64,000 nucleotides of DNA from JAXLQL01 sp046331625 (GCA_046331625.1 JAXLQL010000029.1:28898-92897); one strand, 5' to 3'. Numbered from the stretch's first letter, positions 1-8,635 are shown. Translations and numbers: made by a program. Notes: generated by a model from the sequence alone, not told the origin.

Positions 1-140
1 AGATCGATCTCCCGCGGCCGCGCGCGCTGCTCGACATCAAGACTGACGATCGCTTCCACGAATATTACCGCCACATTTGGTCCACGCTGCGGCAGGAAGT
101 GGTCCGCGTCCACACGGGAGACGATCACCCGGCCGGGTGA
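1..140 (+). CDS. ABC transporter ATP-binding protein, C-terminal end (partial)
   Basis: Open from the window edge in the frame beginning at base 3, ending at TGA 138-140, about 45 residues. The tail contains DLPRPR, then a conserved-looking helix (DRFHEYYRHIWSTLRQEV). Tails of this kind (IDLPRPR followed by a Y-x-H/I-W-x-x-L-R-x-E helix) are typical of nitrate/sulfonate/taurine-type import ATPases. The permease that starts 9 bases after the stop belongs to the same importer family, which supports the assignment. The Walker motifs lie outside the window, so the call rests on the tail and the neighbour. Substrate unknown. Confidence 0.7.
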   Translation, partial: IDLPRPRALLDIKTDDRFHEYYRHIWSTLRQEVVRVHTGDDHPAG

Positions 141-149
141 TGAGCCGCG

Positions 150-893
150 ATGCTGCTCTGGCAAATCCTCCTCGCATCGGGGCTGCTGGCGGTATGGGAA
201 GCCGGCTCGCGCATCGGCTGGCTCGACAAATTCTTCTTCAGCCGCCCGAGCGACGTGATCACGCGCGTGGGCCAGTGGATCGTGGAAGGCGCCATCTGGT
301 CGCACCTCGCCACTACGCTCACCGAGGCCGCGCTTTCATTCGCCATCGGATCCGCGCTCGGCGTGGGCCTGGGATTCCTGCTCGCGCGCCGGCCGTTTCT
401 CTCTGACCTTCTCGATCCGTTCTTGCGAGTCGCCAACGCGCTGCCCCGCGTGGTGCTGGCTCCGATTTTTCTGCTGTGGTTCGGGTTGGGAATCTGGTCG
501 AAGGTCGCCCTCGGTGTGACCGTGGTGTTCTTCATCGTGTTCTTCAATACGTGGCAGGGCGTGCGCGATGTGGATCGCACACTGCTCGACAACGCGCGCA
601 TGCTCGGCGCGGGAGAGCGGCAACTGGTGCGCCATGTACTGGTGCCGAGCGCGCTGAGCTGGATCTTCTCGAGCCTGCACGTAAGCGTCGGTTTCGCGAT
701 GATCGCGGTGGTGGTGGGCGAGTACCTCGGAGCTTCGCGCGGGGTCGGCTACATGATCGCGCAGGCTGAGGGGACGTTCGATACCACGGGTGTATTCGCG
801 GGCATGACGGTGCTCGCGGCGGTGGTCCTGGCGGTGGGCGCGGTGGTCAACGCGGCGGAGAAGCGATTGCTTCGGTGGAAGCGAGCGCAGTAG
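150..893 (+). CDS. ABC transporter permease, NitT/TauT (SsuC/TauC) type
   Basis: 247 residues, the usual size for an integral membrane permease of the nitrate/sulfonate/taurine importer family. Visible hydrophobic segments: an N-terminal helix, LSFAIGSALGVGLGFLLA, VALGVTVVFFIVFFNTW, a pair near IFSSLHVSVGFAMIAVVVG and a final VLAAVVLAVGAVV. The cytoplasmic EAA-type loop that contacts the ATPase is seen as NARMLGAGERQLVRHVLVPSA. It lies 9 bases after the ATPase stop, so the two form an operon. The binding protein is probably further left. The ATG at 140 is in a different frame, so 150 is used. The substrate cannot be told from the sequence. Its last 47 bases overlap the 3' end of the broken GspG-like gene on the other strand. 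Confidence 0.85.
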   Translation: MLLWQILLASGLLAVWEAGSRIGWLDKFFFSRPSDVITRVGQWIVEGAIWSHLATTLTEAALSFAIGSALGVGLGFLLARRPFLSDLLDPFLRVANALPRVVLAPIFLLWFGLGIWSKVALGVTVVFFIVFFNTWQGVRDVDRTLLDNARMLGAGERQLVRHVLVPSALSWIFSSLHVSVGFAMIAVVVGEYLGASRGVGYMIAQAEGTFDTTGVFAGMTVLAAVVLAVGAVVNAAEKRLLRWKRAQ

Positions 894-1204
894 CGATCAC
901 GGGTTCGCCGGCCGCGTCGAGTCCGTATTGATATGGGTGGCCCCATGGGTCGTCTGGGATGTCCTGAGGCAGGTAGGGTCCGTGCCAGCCTTTGGTGCGC
1001 GGCGGAGCTACGCGTAGCGCACGGAGTCCCTCGGTCGCGCTCGGATAGTGTCCGGAGTCCTTGCGGTAGACATCCAAGGCGGCGTGAGGCGCGGATCTGT
1101 TCGCGGGCCACGAGCTCTCTGATCGAGTGATGATCGCTGTGACAACTCCTGGACGTGACACAGAGCCCAAGGAGCAGCGCGAGAACGGCCAGCACGAATC
1201 GCAT
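847..1204 (-). pseudogene. GspG-like protein, frameshifted copy
   Basis: Second copy of the small secreted GspG-like gene at 1227-1586. The first frame gives a start and signal sequence (MRFVLAVLALLLGLC) and reads to about REQIRA. Homology then continues in another frame as AALDVYRKDSGHYPS, EGLRAL, GPYLPQDIPDDPWGHPYQY. Aligned with the intact copy, the stretch between CAGATCCGC (near 1095) and GCCTTGGAT lacks 2 bases (10 nt against 12), which explains the frame change. T2SG/pseudopilin-type C-terminal domains carry this Y-x-x-D-x-G-x-Y-P and GPYLP pattern. The reading frame runs into the 3' end of the permease on the opposite strand. Either a pseudogene or a sequencing error; the rest of the frame is unbroken, so the damage is recent or artefactual. 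Confidence 0.7.
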
Positions 1205-1226
1205 CTGATCGAGAGACGCGTTCGGC

Positions 1227-1586
1227 CTACCGAAAGTCTGCGTTCTGGATTCTGTTGCGGGGCTCGATCGTGATGACTGGCTTTCCTCTGGTATCCAACC
1301 GGTACTGATAGGGTCGCCCCCACATATCCAGAGGAGCGTCTTGTGGCAAGTAGGGTCCCTGCCAACCTTGGGTGCCCGCAGGCTCTACTTGCAGCGCTCT
1401 GAGTCCCTCGGCCGCGCTCGGGTAGTGGCCGGTGTCTTCCCGGTAGGCTTCGAGGGCGGTGTGGAAGTTGCGAATCTGCCCGGTCACTGCGTCAATTCGA
1501 ACTGAACAGGCGAGCCGAATGTCCCATTCGCAAGAGGCCAGGATTAGCGCCAAGGACACCGCATGACAGGTCACGACGAATCGCAT
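1227..1586 (-). CDS. GspG-like small lipoprotein (T2SG-type C-terminal domain)
   Basis: 119 residues. The N-terminus is a signal sequence ending in a lipobox-like LASC, so the mature protein may be lipid-anchored. The rest carries the type II secretion G-protein C-terminal pattern: TALEAYREDTGHYPSAAEGL, GPYLPQ and WGRPYQYRLD. True GspG pseudopilins start with a prepilin leader (GFTLIE) and a long helix; that is missing here, so this is a stand-alone, exported domain and not a working pseudopilin. It lies just upstream, in transcription order, of a frameshifted paralogue. Both genes share the same bases around the start (GATCAGATGCGATTCGT), the mark of a tandem duplication. Function unknown. 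Confidence 0.65.
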   Translation of the reverse strand: MRFVVTCHAVSLALILASCEWDIRLACSVRIDAVTGQIRNFHTALEAYREDTGHYPSAAEGLRALQVEPAGTQGWQGPYLPQDAPLDMWGRPYQYRLDTRGKPVITIEPRNRIQNADFR

Positions 1587-1650
1587 CTGATCGAGAGACG
1601 CAATCTGCCCGGAAAAGTTGGTCTCGCGCGGACCCGCCTCGCTGCCACGG

Positions 1651-4440
1651 TCAGGGCTTCGCTGCCACCGTGATCGTCACCTTTTCGAGCACCGGCCACG
1701 AAGCCGCATTCGATGACGTAAATCGCGCCCGATACTGCAGCCAGCGGCCCTTCGTTTCGAGCGGCGAGGCCCACGGAGCGCGATCGAGCGCCTCGCGCGT
1801 ATCCGCGGATCTTGTTTCAAACATTAGCTTTGACCCGCGTGGCTCCTGCGCTTTCCACGAGAGCCTTGCCGCCCCACCGGCCTCCACCGCCTCCGACACG
1901 AACTGCTCTTCGAGTCTCCGCGTCATCACGCCGCCCACCGGCGTCATCTGCGAGAAGTGCGGACCGAACGTCGGCAATTCCTCTCTGCGCTTGGCGTCGA
2001 AGGCTCCCTTCTCATTCCAGTAAATGTAGCTGCGGATCGAATGATCGCCGTCTTTGAGATGGTTGTGCACCACCAGATCCGGGTACCCGTCATCGTTGAG
2101 GTCGAGCGGTTGGATCCCGGCGGACGACTCGGCGGGGAGCACCGTCCGGTTGCGATCGCTGAACTTGCCGCCGCCCAAACCCCAGTAGACGAACATCGGC
2201 AGAGACCGCGTCTTGTCCGACATGTAGTTGGTGCAAGCGAGGTCGAGCTTGGAATCGCGATTGAAGTCGGCGATCGCGCATTCGATGGACCCAAACGCCT
2301 CCACATCGGCGATCGGCGTGGCTGCGGGCGTTCCATCGGCCGTCCCCAAGTAGACGCGCGTGCGGTTGTCGTATGACTTGGTGGCCGCGTTGAACATGCC
2401 CGGAACCACGAAGTCGAGAACCCCGTCGCCGTTCAGGTCCGCTACGCTGAGTCCGCCGCCTTGCATCTGCCGCGTCCACATGCGCTCGCTACTGTAGCCT
2501 TTCTCGCCGCCCCAGTAGATCTCGAGCGAGCCGAAGTAGTGATCGCTGAACGAGAGATCCAGCCATCCGTCGCGATTGAAATCGGCCACCACCTGCGTGA
2601 GCGCGTTGCGCTTCGCCTTCAGCGCCAGTACGGTGGCGCGATCGGTGGAGAAGCCTTTGTCTGATCCCCAAAGGATGGTCCCGCGAGGCTTGCCGTTCAC
2701 GGTGCCGGAGATGATCAAGTCGAGGTAGCCGTCGCGATTGAGGTCCGCCGCATTGCTTGCGTGCGCCGCGCCCGCTTCCAGCACTTGTCGCCGGCCGGTC
2801 GAGTATCCGTAGCGGCTTCCGTAGTAGAGAAACGCGGATTGAATATAGGCATTGGTGAACAGGATGTCGGCGTAGCCATCGTCATCGAAGTCGGCCACCG
2901 TGGTGTCGTACGCGCCTTCAGTGGGCAGCCTCGCCATCGACGCCGTGGAGTAGTGATGATGTGGATTGCCCCAGAAGATGAAACTGTTCTGCCGGCCCGC
3001 GTAACGTCCGCTGTATTGATTGATGAACACCAGCTCGGGGCGGCGGTCACCATCGAGATCGCCCGCGGTCACGCTCGCGGCGCCGAAGCTCTGCAACTCG
3101 CTGCGCAAATAGGGCGCGAAGCCCTGCTTGCTGCCCCAGTAGATGTACGAGGCCACGTCATAAGTTTGGTCGTCGTGCGAGTTGGCGAATGCGATATCGA
3201 CGTTGCCATCGCCGTTGAAGTCGCCCGCCGCAACGCCGTTCGCACTCATCGTGGGCAGCGCAGTGCGGCGCTCGGGATCGAATCCACTCTTGGCGCCCCA
3301 ATAAACGAACGACTCGGAGCCTTCGGCGTTGGCCACCGCGATGTCAGGCAAGCCGTCAGCGTTCATGTCCACCACCGCGACGTCGCGCGGAGATGCGGCG
3401 GGCAAGCGTTCCGTGCGCTTCGGATCGAGTCCAGTCGCTGAGCCGTGCATCACCAGCACCTGAGGCTCACCGGCGTCTGTCTGGTCGGTGCCCACCGTTT
3501 GGCGGCCGCCCGCGGTGGCGATCACGAGATCGGCTTTTCCATCGCCATCGACGTCCGCGGCGCGGATCGCAGTGGGGTCGGGCACGGGCACAGCCTGCAT
3601 GCGCGCTGCCGAGTGGGGAGCGGTTCCGCCCCAGAAGACTTGCACCTCTTTCGCATCGCGCGCGCCGTTGAGAAATGCGACATCGGGAAACTGATCGCCG
3701 TTGATGTCGGCGATGACCACGTCGCGTGCTCCACGAGTGGGAAGGTGGCCGGGATTCTTCGTGTCGAAACCGCGCGCGCTGCCCCAGTAGATGAACGAGT
3801 CGAGCCCGAGATCGCGCGAGAGATTTTCGAGGCCGGCTTCCGCGCCTTGGTTGGCGAAAACCAGGTCGAGGAATCCGTCGCGATTGAGATCGGCGGCGGC
3901 CACGCCCGCGGCCCAGTTGGTGGGCAGTTCGATTTTGTTGGCCGCGTTGAAGCCCTTCGCGCTGCCCCAGTAAAGGTACGCGCTGCGGATGCCCGGGTAG
4001 TTGTGGATGTAGTTGCAGAAGACCAGATCGGGAAAGCCGTCGCGATTCAGGTCGGCAATGAGCGAGCGGCCGCCTCCGAAGGAAGGCAGTCTCGTAAGCT
4101 GCTTGTTGCCCGGCGCCAGCCACCCGAAGACGGTTTGGGCGAGTGGACGTTCTTTCCACAGTTCGGGCAGCAGCGAGCGAAAGCCCGTGGGCGAGTTCCA
4201 GTAGACGAAGGCGTCTACGGTTTCCTGGTTGTCGTGATCGTTCGAGATCAGGATGTCGAGGAAGCCGTCATTGTTCAGGTCCCAGCGGTTGACGGTCTGC
4301 ACGCGCCCGGCTCGCGAGACGTAAAGGTTCGCCCCTGCATTTCCGAATGTTCCTGTTCGAAACATTTGGAAGCCTTCGTGTTCGATGGTTTGAGCGGCCA
4401 GGGCGGCGCAGAGGATGAGGAGCGGGATCGATTTGGACAT
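1651..4440 (-). CDS. Secreted FG-GAP/VCBS-repeat protein
   Basis: 929 residues from the ATG at 4440, chosen because it gives a clean signal peptide (MSKSIPLLILCAALAAQ) 5 bases after the preceding gene; an in-frame extension to 4575 would overlap that gene and lacks a signal. The body is about a dozen FG-GAP blades, each with a calcium-loop motif such as DLNRDGFPDLVF or DVDGDGKADLVI followed by a YWGS strand, which predicts one or two beta-propellers. The last 90 residues look like a separate beta-sandwich. Such proteins are exported and bind ligands or sugars, and are numerous in Solibacteres and Planctomycetes. Co-directional with the barrel protein upstream, probably one transcript. Ligand unknown. 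Confidence 0.8.
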   Translation of the reverse strand: MSKSIPLLILCAALAAQTIEHEGFQMFRTGTFGNAGANLYVSRAGRVQTVNRWDLNNDGFLDILISNDHDNQETVDAFVYWNSPTGFRSLLPELWKERPLAQTVFGWLAPGNKQLTRLPSFGGGRSLIADLNRDGFPDLVFCNYIHNYPGIRSAYLYWGSAKGFNAANKIELPTNWAAGVAAADLNRDGFLDLVFANQGAEAGLENLSRDLGLDSFIYWGSARGFDTKNPGHLPTRGARDVVIADINGDQFPDVAFLNGARDAKEVQVFWGGTAPHSAARMQAVPVPDPTAIRAADVDGDGKADLVIATAGGRQTVGTDQTDAGEPQVLVMHGSATGLDPKRTERLPAASPRDVAVVDMNADGLPDIAVANAEGSESFVYWGAKSGFDPERRTALPTMSANGVAAGDFNGDGNVDIAFANSHDDQTYDVASYIYWGSKQGFAPYLRSELQSFGAASVTAGDLDGDRRPELVFINQYSGRYAGRQNSFIFWGNPHHHYSTASMARLPTEGAYDTTVADFDDDGYADILFTNAYIQSAFLYYGSRYGYSTGRRQVLEAGAAHASNAADLNRDGYLDLIISGTVNGKPRGTILWGSDKGFSTDRATVLALKAKRNALTQVVADFNRDGWLDLSFSDHYFGSLEIYWGGEKGYSSERMWTRQMQGGGLSVADLNGDGVLDFVVPGMFNAATKSYDNRTRVYLGTADGTPAATPIADVEAFGSIECAIADFNRDSKLDLACTNYMSDKTRSLPMFVYWGLGGGKFSDRNRTVLPAESSAGIQPLDLNDDGYPDLVVHNHLKDGDHSIRSYIYWNEKGAFDAKRREELPTFGPHFSQMTPVGGVMTRRLEEQFVSEAVEAGGAARLSWKAQEPRGSKLMFETRSADTREALDRAPWASPLETKGRWLQYRARFTSSNAASWPVLEKVTITVAAKP

Positions 4441-4445
4441 TTCCG

Positions 4446-5108
4446 TTACCGGAAATATTTCATCACACCGAAGAGGTTCTGGAAATTGGCGAGCCCGCGC
4501 GAGCCCTTCGGCGTCAGCTTCTGGCTGATCGGATTGCCCTGCATGGTTTCGAGAAACGCGTAGCGAATGCCCCATCCGCCGCGGATCATGAGATCGATGC
4601 CCGCGGCCGCGCGCAGGCCGGGCTTGACGGCCGAGAACTCCGATCCAGGCAGCGTGGGGCTCCCCTTGGAAATCCGCAAAACCGGGTTCGTGCTCCGGAA
4701 CGACATCACGCCGAGACCCACGCCAAGGAACGGGCGCACGGAACTCTCGCGCCTCCGAAAATAGATCAGCGCATCGCCGGCTGCGTTGTTCTGCGATGAC
4801 CGCCGTGCTTGCTCGTACGCTGTCTCACGGCCGCCTTCCACCACTGAGGAAACCAGCGCGACCGCGTTGCGGTTCCATGACCACGCGCCCTGCACGGAGA
4901 GCCAATCCCGCATATGGCATCCGGCGAACGCATGTACGATTGGGCCGTTCTCTGGCTTGTATTGCGAGATCGCCGTGGATGCCGCGGTGATCTCCGCGCG
5001 GGCGTCTCCGGAAAGCGTGGAGACGCCCGCTCCGCCGCCAACGAACCATGTGCTCTGTGCCGAACTCACGCTCGCACACGTGAGCGCGAGCCACGCGAAC
5101 CTGTTCAA
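4446..5108 (-). CDS. Probable outer-membrane beta-barrel protein
   Basis: 220 residues from a TTG start. A signal peptide runs to about SSAQ (residue 18), followed by a strand-rich sequence with many Gly/Tyr/aromatic alternations: STWFVGGGAGVSTLSGD, RPFLGVGLGVMSF, GLRAAAGIDLMIRGGWGIRYAF. The FLGVGLGV and AAAGIDL patterns match the periplasmic turn and strand pairs of 8-stranded OmpA/OmpW-like barrels, and the size fits. The gene leads a transcript with the FG-GAP protein 5 bases downstream. It diverges from the beta-helix gene at 5214. The start is not certain because no strong Shine-Dalgarno is visible in front of the TTG. Function beyond outer-membrane location unknown. Confidence 0.6.
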   Translation of the reverse strand: MNRFAWLALTCASVSSAQSTWFVGGGAGVSTLSGDARAEITAASTAISQYKPENGPIVHAFAGCHMRDWLSVQGAWSWNRNAVALVSSVVEGGRETAYEQARRSSQNNAAGDALIYFRRRESSVRPFLGVGLGVMSFRSTNPVLRISKGSPTLPGSEFSAVKPGLRAAAGIDLMIRGGWGIRYAFLETMQGNPISQKLTPKGSRGLANFQNLFGVMKYFR

Positions 5109-5213
5109 GAAGGTTTCATCCTCTTCAAGATTCTAGCGGCAGCAGAGGGGGATCTTTCCAGATCTTTCGACTACACCCGGTGAGCGCAGACCTCTCGAAA
5201 GGACTCGAAACCA

Positions 5214-5987
5214 ATGAAGCACTACTCGAACCGGCGTGTGTCCCTACTCGCCGCGGCACTCATGATTCCCGCGGGCCTCACCGCGCAAACGCGGCGCCCC
5301 GTAATCCAAGGCGTGATCGACACTCCAGGCAGCTACACGCTGCTGAGCGACATCGGCGTATCGCCCAACCGCGGCCCTGGGATTCTCATCACGGCATCTG
5401 GAGTGGACCTCGATTTGGCCGGAAGCAACATCGTGGGGCCAGGCGGAATTCAAGGCACGGGGATCCACGTGCGCGGCGTCTCTGGCGTGGCCATTCGCAA
5501 CGGCAAGCTGGCGAACCTGGCGTTCGGCGTGATTGTGGAAGCCAGCAGCAACGTCACCGTTCGCGATTGCCATTTCCGCGGCGAGGGGCTCGCGCCATCG
5601 GCCCCTCCGCCGGAGACTGCGGTGATGATTATGCAGTCACGCAACGTGATCGTGGAGAACAACGCGATATCGAACACCGGGCTCGGCATCTTCGTGCGCG
5701 GCGGGCGCAGTGGCGGAAACAAGATCGCGAACAACACGATCACAGCGGGGCTGGGCACGTTCGCGGCGCTGGGGATTTGCTACAACCCAACGGCCGCCGA
5801 CCCGCAAGCCCCTAAAGGCGACCTGATTCAGGGCAATTTCGTCAGCGGATATCCGACGTCGATCCAGATGAACGCGAATTCTTCGGCGAACGTCATCAAG
5901 GGCAACACACTGGTCTACGGGGCGTCGGCAATCGATGGGTTGGGTTCGAATGTGGAGATGGACAACGTCAAGGTGAAGTATCCGTGA
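5214..5987 (+). CDS. Secreted right-handed beta-helix protein
   Basis: 257 residues with a signal peptide ending near LTAQ (residue 24). The mature part repeats short strands with V-x-I-x-N and N-x-I-x-x-N steps: GIHVRGVSGVAIRNGKL, VEASSNVTVRDCHF, SRNVIVENNAISNTGLGIFV, NKIANNTI. This is the parallel beta-helix (NosD/pectate-lyase-like) pattern. No catalytic residues of a known lyase stand out, so activity is not assigned. It faces the sulfatase gene tail to tail; a perfect hairpin lies between them. Confidence 0.7.
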   Translation: MKHYSNRRVSLLAAALMIPAGLTAQTRRPVIQGVIDTPGSYTLLSDIGVSPNRGPGILITASGVDLDLAGSNIVGPGGIQGTGIHVRGVSGVAIRNGKLANLAFGVIVEASSNVTVRDCHFRGEGLAPSAPPPETAVMIMQSRNVIVENNAISNTGLGIFVRGGRSGGNKIANNTITAGLGTFAALGICYNPTAADPQAPKGDLIQGNFVSGYPTSIQMNANSSANVIKGNTLVYGASAIDGLGSNVEMDNVKVKYP

Positions 5988-6002
5988 CAATCGATCAGTG
6001 AC

Positions 6003-6027
6003 GGCCGATCAGCCGCGCTGATCGGCC
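6003..6027. terminator. Perfect 11-bp hairpin between convergent genes
   Basis: GGCCGATCAGC, loop CGC, then GCTGATCGGCC. It sits where the beta-helix and sulfatase genes meet and covers the last codons of the sulfatase. No T-run follows on either strand, so it may be a transcript-end stabiliser or a bidirectional blocker and not a classical intrinsic terminator. Confidence 0.45.
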
Positions 6028-7568
6028 AAGAAGCGTTGCTCGCACTTTTCCCAGAGAGCCGCCATGTCGCGCAACCGTTGCGGCTGTCGGCTCGCTTGGT
6101 TTCGAGTCTCGGCTCTGTCGCGAGCGATGTCGTAGAGTTCCCACCGTCCACCTTCGCCGGCCGAGACGATCTTCCAATCGCCCGAACGCAAACCGCGATT
6201 GTACATGTGATGGAAGAAGAAGTAGTCGTGCTTGACCGCGCGGTCTTTGTGAAAAGCAGGCCGGATGCTGCGGCCTTCGAATGGCGAGGCGCCCGCGACC
6301 GATAGAGGCGATCCGCCGGCGAGATCGACGAGCGTGGGCAACATGTCCACGAAGTGGACCGGGTTGTGTCGCAGCTTGCCTCGATCGAGTCCGCCCGCCG
6401 GCCAATGCACGATCATCGGTGACGAGATGCCGCCCTCGTGGATCCAATGCTTGTGCAAACGAAACGGAGCGTTGGCCGCGCTTGACCAGCCGGGGCCGAG
6501 GCTGAGATAGCTCGAAGCCGAACCCGGCGCTGCGCTGCGGTCATGCCCGTCGGCACGCACGATCATCTCCGCGCTCGCTCCGTTGTCGGAGAGAAACACG
6601 ATCGCCGTATCGTCGAGCGTGCCTTGTCTGCGAAGCGTATCGAGCACGCGCCCCACTTCGATGTCCATGCGCGTGACCATCGCCGCGTGGATCGCCATCT
6701 TGGTTGCCTGAAAGTCGCGTTGCTCTCGTGTCAGCGAGTTCCAGGGAGTTGCCCTCGCCACTTCACCAGCCCCGAACTGCGCGGTCAGCCGGTCCGGAGA
6801 GAAGTTCCACGGCGGAACTTGCTCGCCCTCGAGAGGAGACAGAGCGCAGTGAATGATGCCGCGTTCGCGCAGCTTCTTCCAGCGGCGCTCGCGCGCGACG
6901 TCCCAGCCTTCCGCGAAACGATCGCGGTAGCGCGCGATGTCGTCTTGTAGCGCATGCAGCGGAAAATGAGGCGAGGTGAAGGCGAGGTAGAGGAAGAAGG
7001 GATCGCCAGCGTGGTCTTTCGCGTGATCGTCTAGCCAGCGGACCGCATGATCGGCGATACTGCGCGTCGCGTAGTAACCTTCGTCCCGCGTGACGGGAGG
7101 AAGCGGCTGGTCATCGAGGCGCGAACTGCGCGGACTGAAGTAACGGTCCTGATCGTCGAGCAGGTAGGAGTGATCGAACTTGCCGTGCTTCACCGGCAGC
7201 GTTTCATTCACGTGCCACTTGCCGGAGTGATAGCAGCGATAGCCCAGCGGCTTCAAGTGCTCAGGAAGGAATCGGGTCCAGGAAGGCAGCGGATCGCGGC
7301 CAGTCTGATCGCGGCCGATCTGTTGCGGGTACCGGCCGGTCATGAGGCAACTGCGGGAAGGCACGCAGCGCGCTGTGGAGTATGCTTCGGTGAAGCGCAG
7401 CCCATTGGCGGCCAACCGGTCGAGGTTCGGTGTGTCGATATCGCCGCCGTAACAGCCGAGGTCAGAGAACCCCATGTCGTCGGCAAGGATGAGGAGAAGG
7501 TTGGGCTTGTCGACTCGGGGCGGCGCGAAAGCACCTGTAGATGCGGTGAGGAATGTCCTCCGCGTCAA
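6009..7568 (-). CDS. Tat-exported sulfatase (formylglycine type)
   Basis: 519 residues from a TTG start whose TTG overlaps the TGA of the previous gene. This start places a twin-arginine signal (TRRTFLTA) at residues 2-9; a longer in-frame reading to 7862 has no signal and lies inside the upstream gene. Family hallmarks: NLLLILADDMGF with metal aspartates near 30-31, the sulfatase signature CVPSR...TGR with the Cys (residue 68) that is converted to formylglycine, and FLSDNGA near the middle. Known role: hydrolysis of sulfate esters, here in the periplasm after folding and maturation in the cytoplasm, which fits Tat export. The formylglycine-generating enzyme is not in this window. Third gene of an overlapping operon with the macro-domain gene. 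Confidence 0.88.
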   Translation of the reverse strand: MTRRTFLTASTGAFAPPRVDKPNLLLILADDMGFSDLGCYGGDIDTPNLDRLAANGLRFTEAYSTARCVPSRSCLMTGRYPQQIGRDQTGRDPLPSWTRFLPEHLKPLGYRCYHSGKWHVNETLPVKHGKFDHSYLLDDQDRYFSPRSSRLDDQPLPPVTRDEGYYATRSIADHAVRWLDDHAKDHAGDPFFLYLAFTSPHFPLHALQDDIARYRDRFAEGWDVARERRWKKLRERGIIHCALSPLEGEQVPPWNFSPDRLTAQFGAGEVARATPWNSLTREQRDFQATKMAIHAAMVTRMDIEVGRVLDTLRRQGTLDDTAIVFLSDNGASAEMIVRADGHDRSAAPGSASSYLSLGPGWSSAANAPFRLHKHWIHEGGISSPMIVHWPAGGLDRGKLRHNPVHFVDMLPTLVDLAGGSPLSVAGASPFEGRSIRPAFHKDRAVKHDYFFFHHMYNRGLRSGDWKIVSAGEGGRWELYDIARDRAETRNQASRQPQRLRDMAALWEKCEQRFLADQRG

Positions 7569-8065
7569 CGCGTACTCTCGCCACGGCCGGCCAACGGGCG
7601 CACAAGAGACCCGCCGCACACGGCCACGCCGGAGTTCAGTAATGCCTGCAGAAAACTGTGGAGCACACTGTAGACTACCTGCTCGCTGACAGGCTGGCGT
7701 CCCGGCAAGCGGAACGAAGTAGGCAGTTCCTTGTTGATCTGCAGCCGGATCGAATTCGGCATCACATATCCGCCGCGATCTTTGTTGTTCGCGATGGAGA
7801 AGTTGGTTTGCAGCACGTTGGCCGTGCTGCCATCCACGTAAAACTGGCAGCGCGCGAACCATCCGAGGTTGGCCGGATCTCGCGCATCGAACAACAGCAG
7901 CGGAGCCTGGCGGCCTGGGGCTGTCGCTTCAACTACCACCGCTCGTTTCGAGCTGCGAACCTGGCACTCGAGTCCTAGCTGCTTACAGAGGTCCGAGATG
8001 GCCTGGTCTTCGAGCTCGAGGTAAAGAAACTTGTGGGCTCCAGCCTGCAAAAGCTGCATCCACAT
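7565..8065 (-). CDS. Conserved-context protein of unknown function
   Basis: 166 residues, not recognised. The ATG at 8065 overlaps the TAA of the macro-domain gene (TAATG), and its own TGA overlaps the TTG of the sulfatase, so translation of all three genes is coupled. The start here was preferred to an extension to 8419 because that extension lies entirely inside the macro gene. The protein has no signal peptide or membrane helix. It starts with a helical stretch (HKFLYLELEDQAISDLCKQL), has a middle beta-rich part (LLLFDARDPANLGWF, CQFYVDG) and a near-C-terminal hydrophobic helix (YSVLHSFLQALLNSGVAV). No motif suggests catalysis. The tight coupling suggests that it works with the macro-domain protein. 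Confidence 0.6.
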   Translation of the reverse strand: MWMQLLQAGAHKFLYLELEDQAISDLCKQLGLECQVRSSKRAVVVEATAPGRQAPLLLFDARDPANLGWFARCQFYVDGSTANVLQTNFSIANNKDRGGYVMPNSIRLQINKELPTSFRLPGRQPVSEQVVYSVLHSFLQALLNSGVAVCGGSLVRPLAGRGESTR

Positions 8066-8610
8066 TATTCTAGCGTCCCGCGTACCGCTCGCTCGTAGGC
8101 GCTCATCGTGCGCGCGTCGAAAAGCACGAAAGTAACTTCGTTCACCGAGCCCGCGCTCTCGCGAAGATGGCGAGCGACGGCATCGATGGCGATGGGCGCG
8201 GCCTCGTCGAGGGGATACCCGTAGACGCCGGTGCTGATGGATGGGAAGGTGATCGACTGAGCACCTCGCTCTTCGGCGAGCCGCAAACAGGTCTGGTAAC
8301 ACGACGCGAGTTGCGTGGCTTGTTCGCTCGAGCTTCCATAGATCGGGCCCACCGCGTGGAGCACCCATTTCGCCGGCAGGTTTCCCGCCGTCGTCGCAAC
8401 GGCGCTCCCGGTGGGGCATCGCCCGATCTCTTTGCGCATCCCGTCGAGCTCTTTCATGATCGCGGGCCCGCCCGCGCGATGAATCGCGCCATCCACACCG
8501 CCGCCACCGGCGAGCGAGGAATTCGCCGCATTGGCGATCGCATCGGCGGGCACCTTCGTAATGTCGCCTTGCATGAGGCGCAGCGTTTTCCCTGCGATCG
8601 TGATTTCCAT
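8065..8610 (-). CDS. Macro-domain protein (O-acetyl-ADP-ribose deacetylase type)
   Basis: 181 residues, a stand-alone macro domain of the MacroD/YmdB class. Motifs in order: QGDITKVPADAIANAAN, the loop LAGGGGVDGAIHRAGG, CPTGSAVATTAG, and the second phosphate loop FPSISTGVYGYPLDEAA. The Asn-Ala-Ala-Asn and the Gly-rich loop are the ones that bind ADP-ribose and support hydrolysis in this class. Known activities: removal of ADP-ribose from proteins and deacetylation of O-acetyl-ADP-ribose. First gene of an overlapping three-gene operon. Divergent from the HAD gene, with a possible leaderless -10 box in front. Confidence 0.92.
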   Translation of the reverse strand: MEITIAGKTLRLMQGDITKVPADAIANAANSSLAGGGGVDGAIHRAGGPAIMKELDGMRKEIGRCPTGSAVATTAGNLPAKWVLHAVGPIYGSSSEQATQLASCYQTCLRLAEERGAQSITFPSISTGVYGYPLDEAAPIAIDAVARHLRESAGSVNEVTFVLFDARTMSAYERAVRGTLE

Positions 8611-8616
8611 GCTGTT

Positions 8617-8622
8617 ATCGTA
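8617..8622 (-). promoter_or_regulatory. Candidate leaderless -10 box for the macro-domain gene
   Basis: On the minus strand TACGAT, 6 nt, then the ATG at 8610. No Shine-Dalgarno is present. Spacing places the transcription start on or beside the A of the start codon. Confidence 0.4.
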
Positions 8623-8635
8623 GAAGAAAGCTTAC

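Noticed and set aside
3445..4563. Plus-strand frame of 372 codons opposite the FG-GAP gene
   Set aside because: It repeats a Val/Ala/Glu pattern that is the mirror of the FG-GAP blades; no start signal or motif.
1651..4575. FG-GAP gene starting at 4575
   Set aside because: It would overlap the barrel gene and lacks a signal peptide; MSKS at 4440 begins one.
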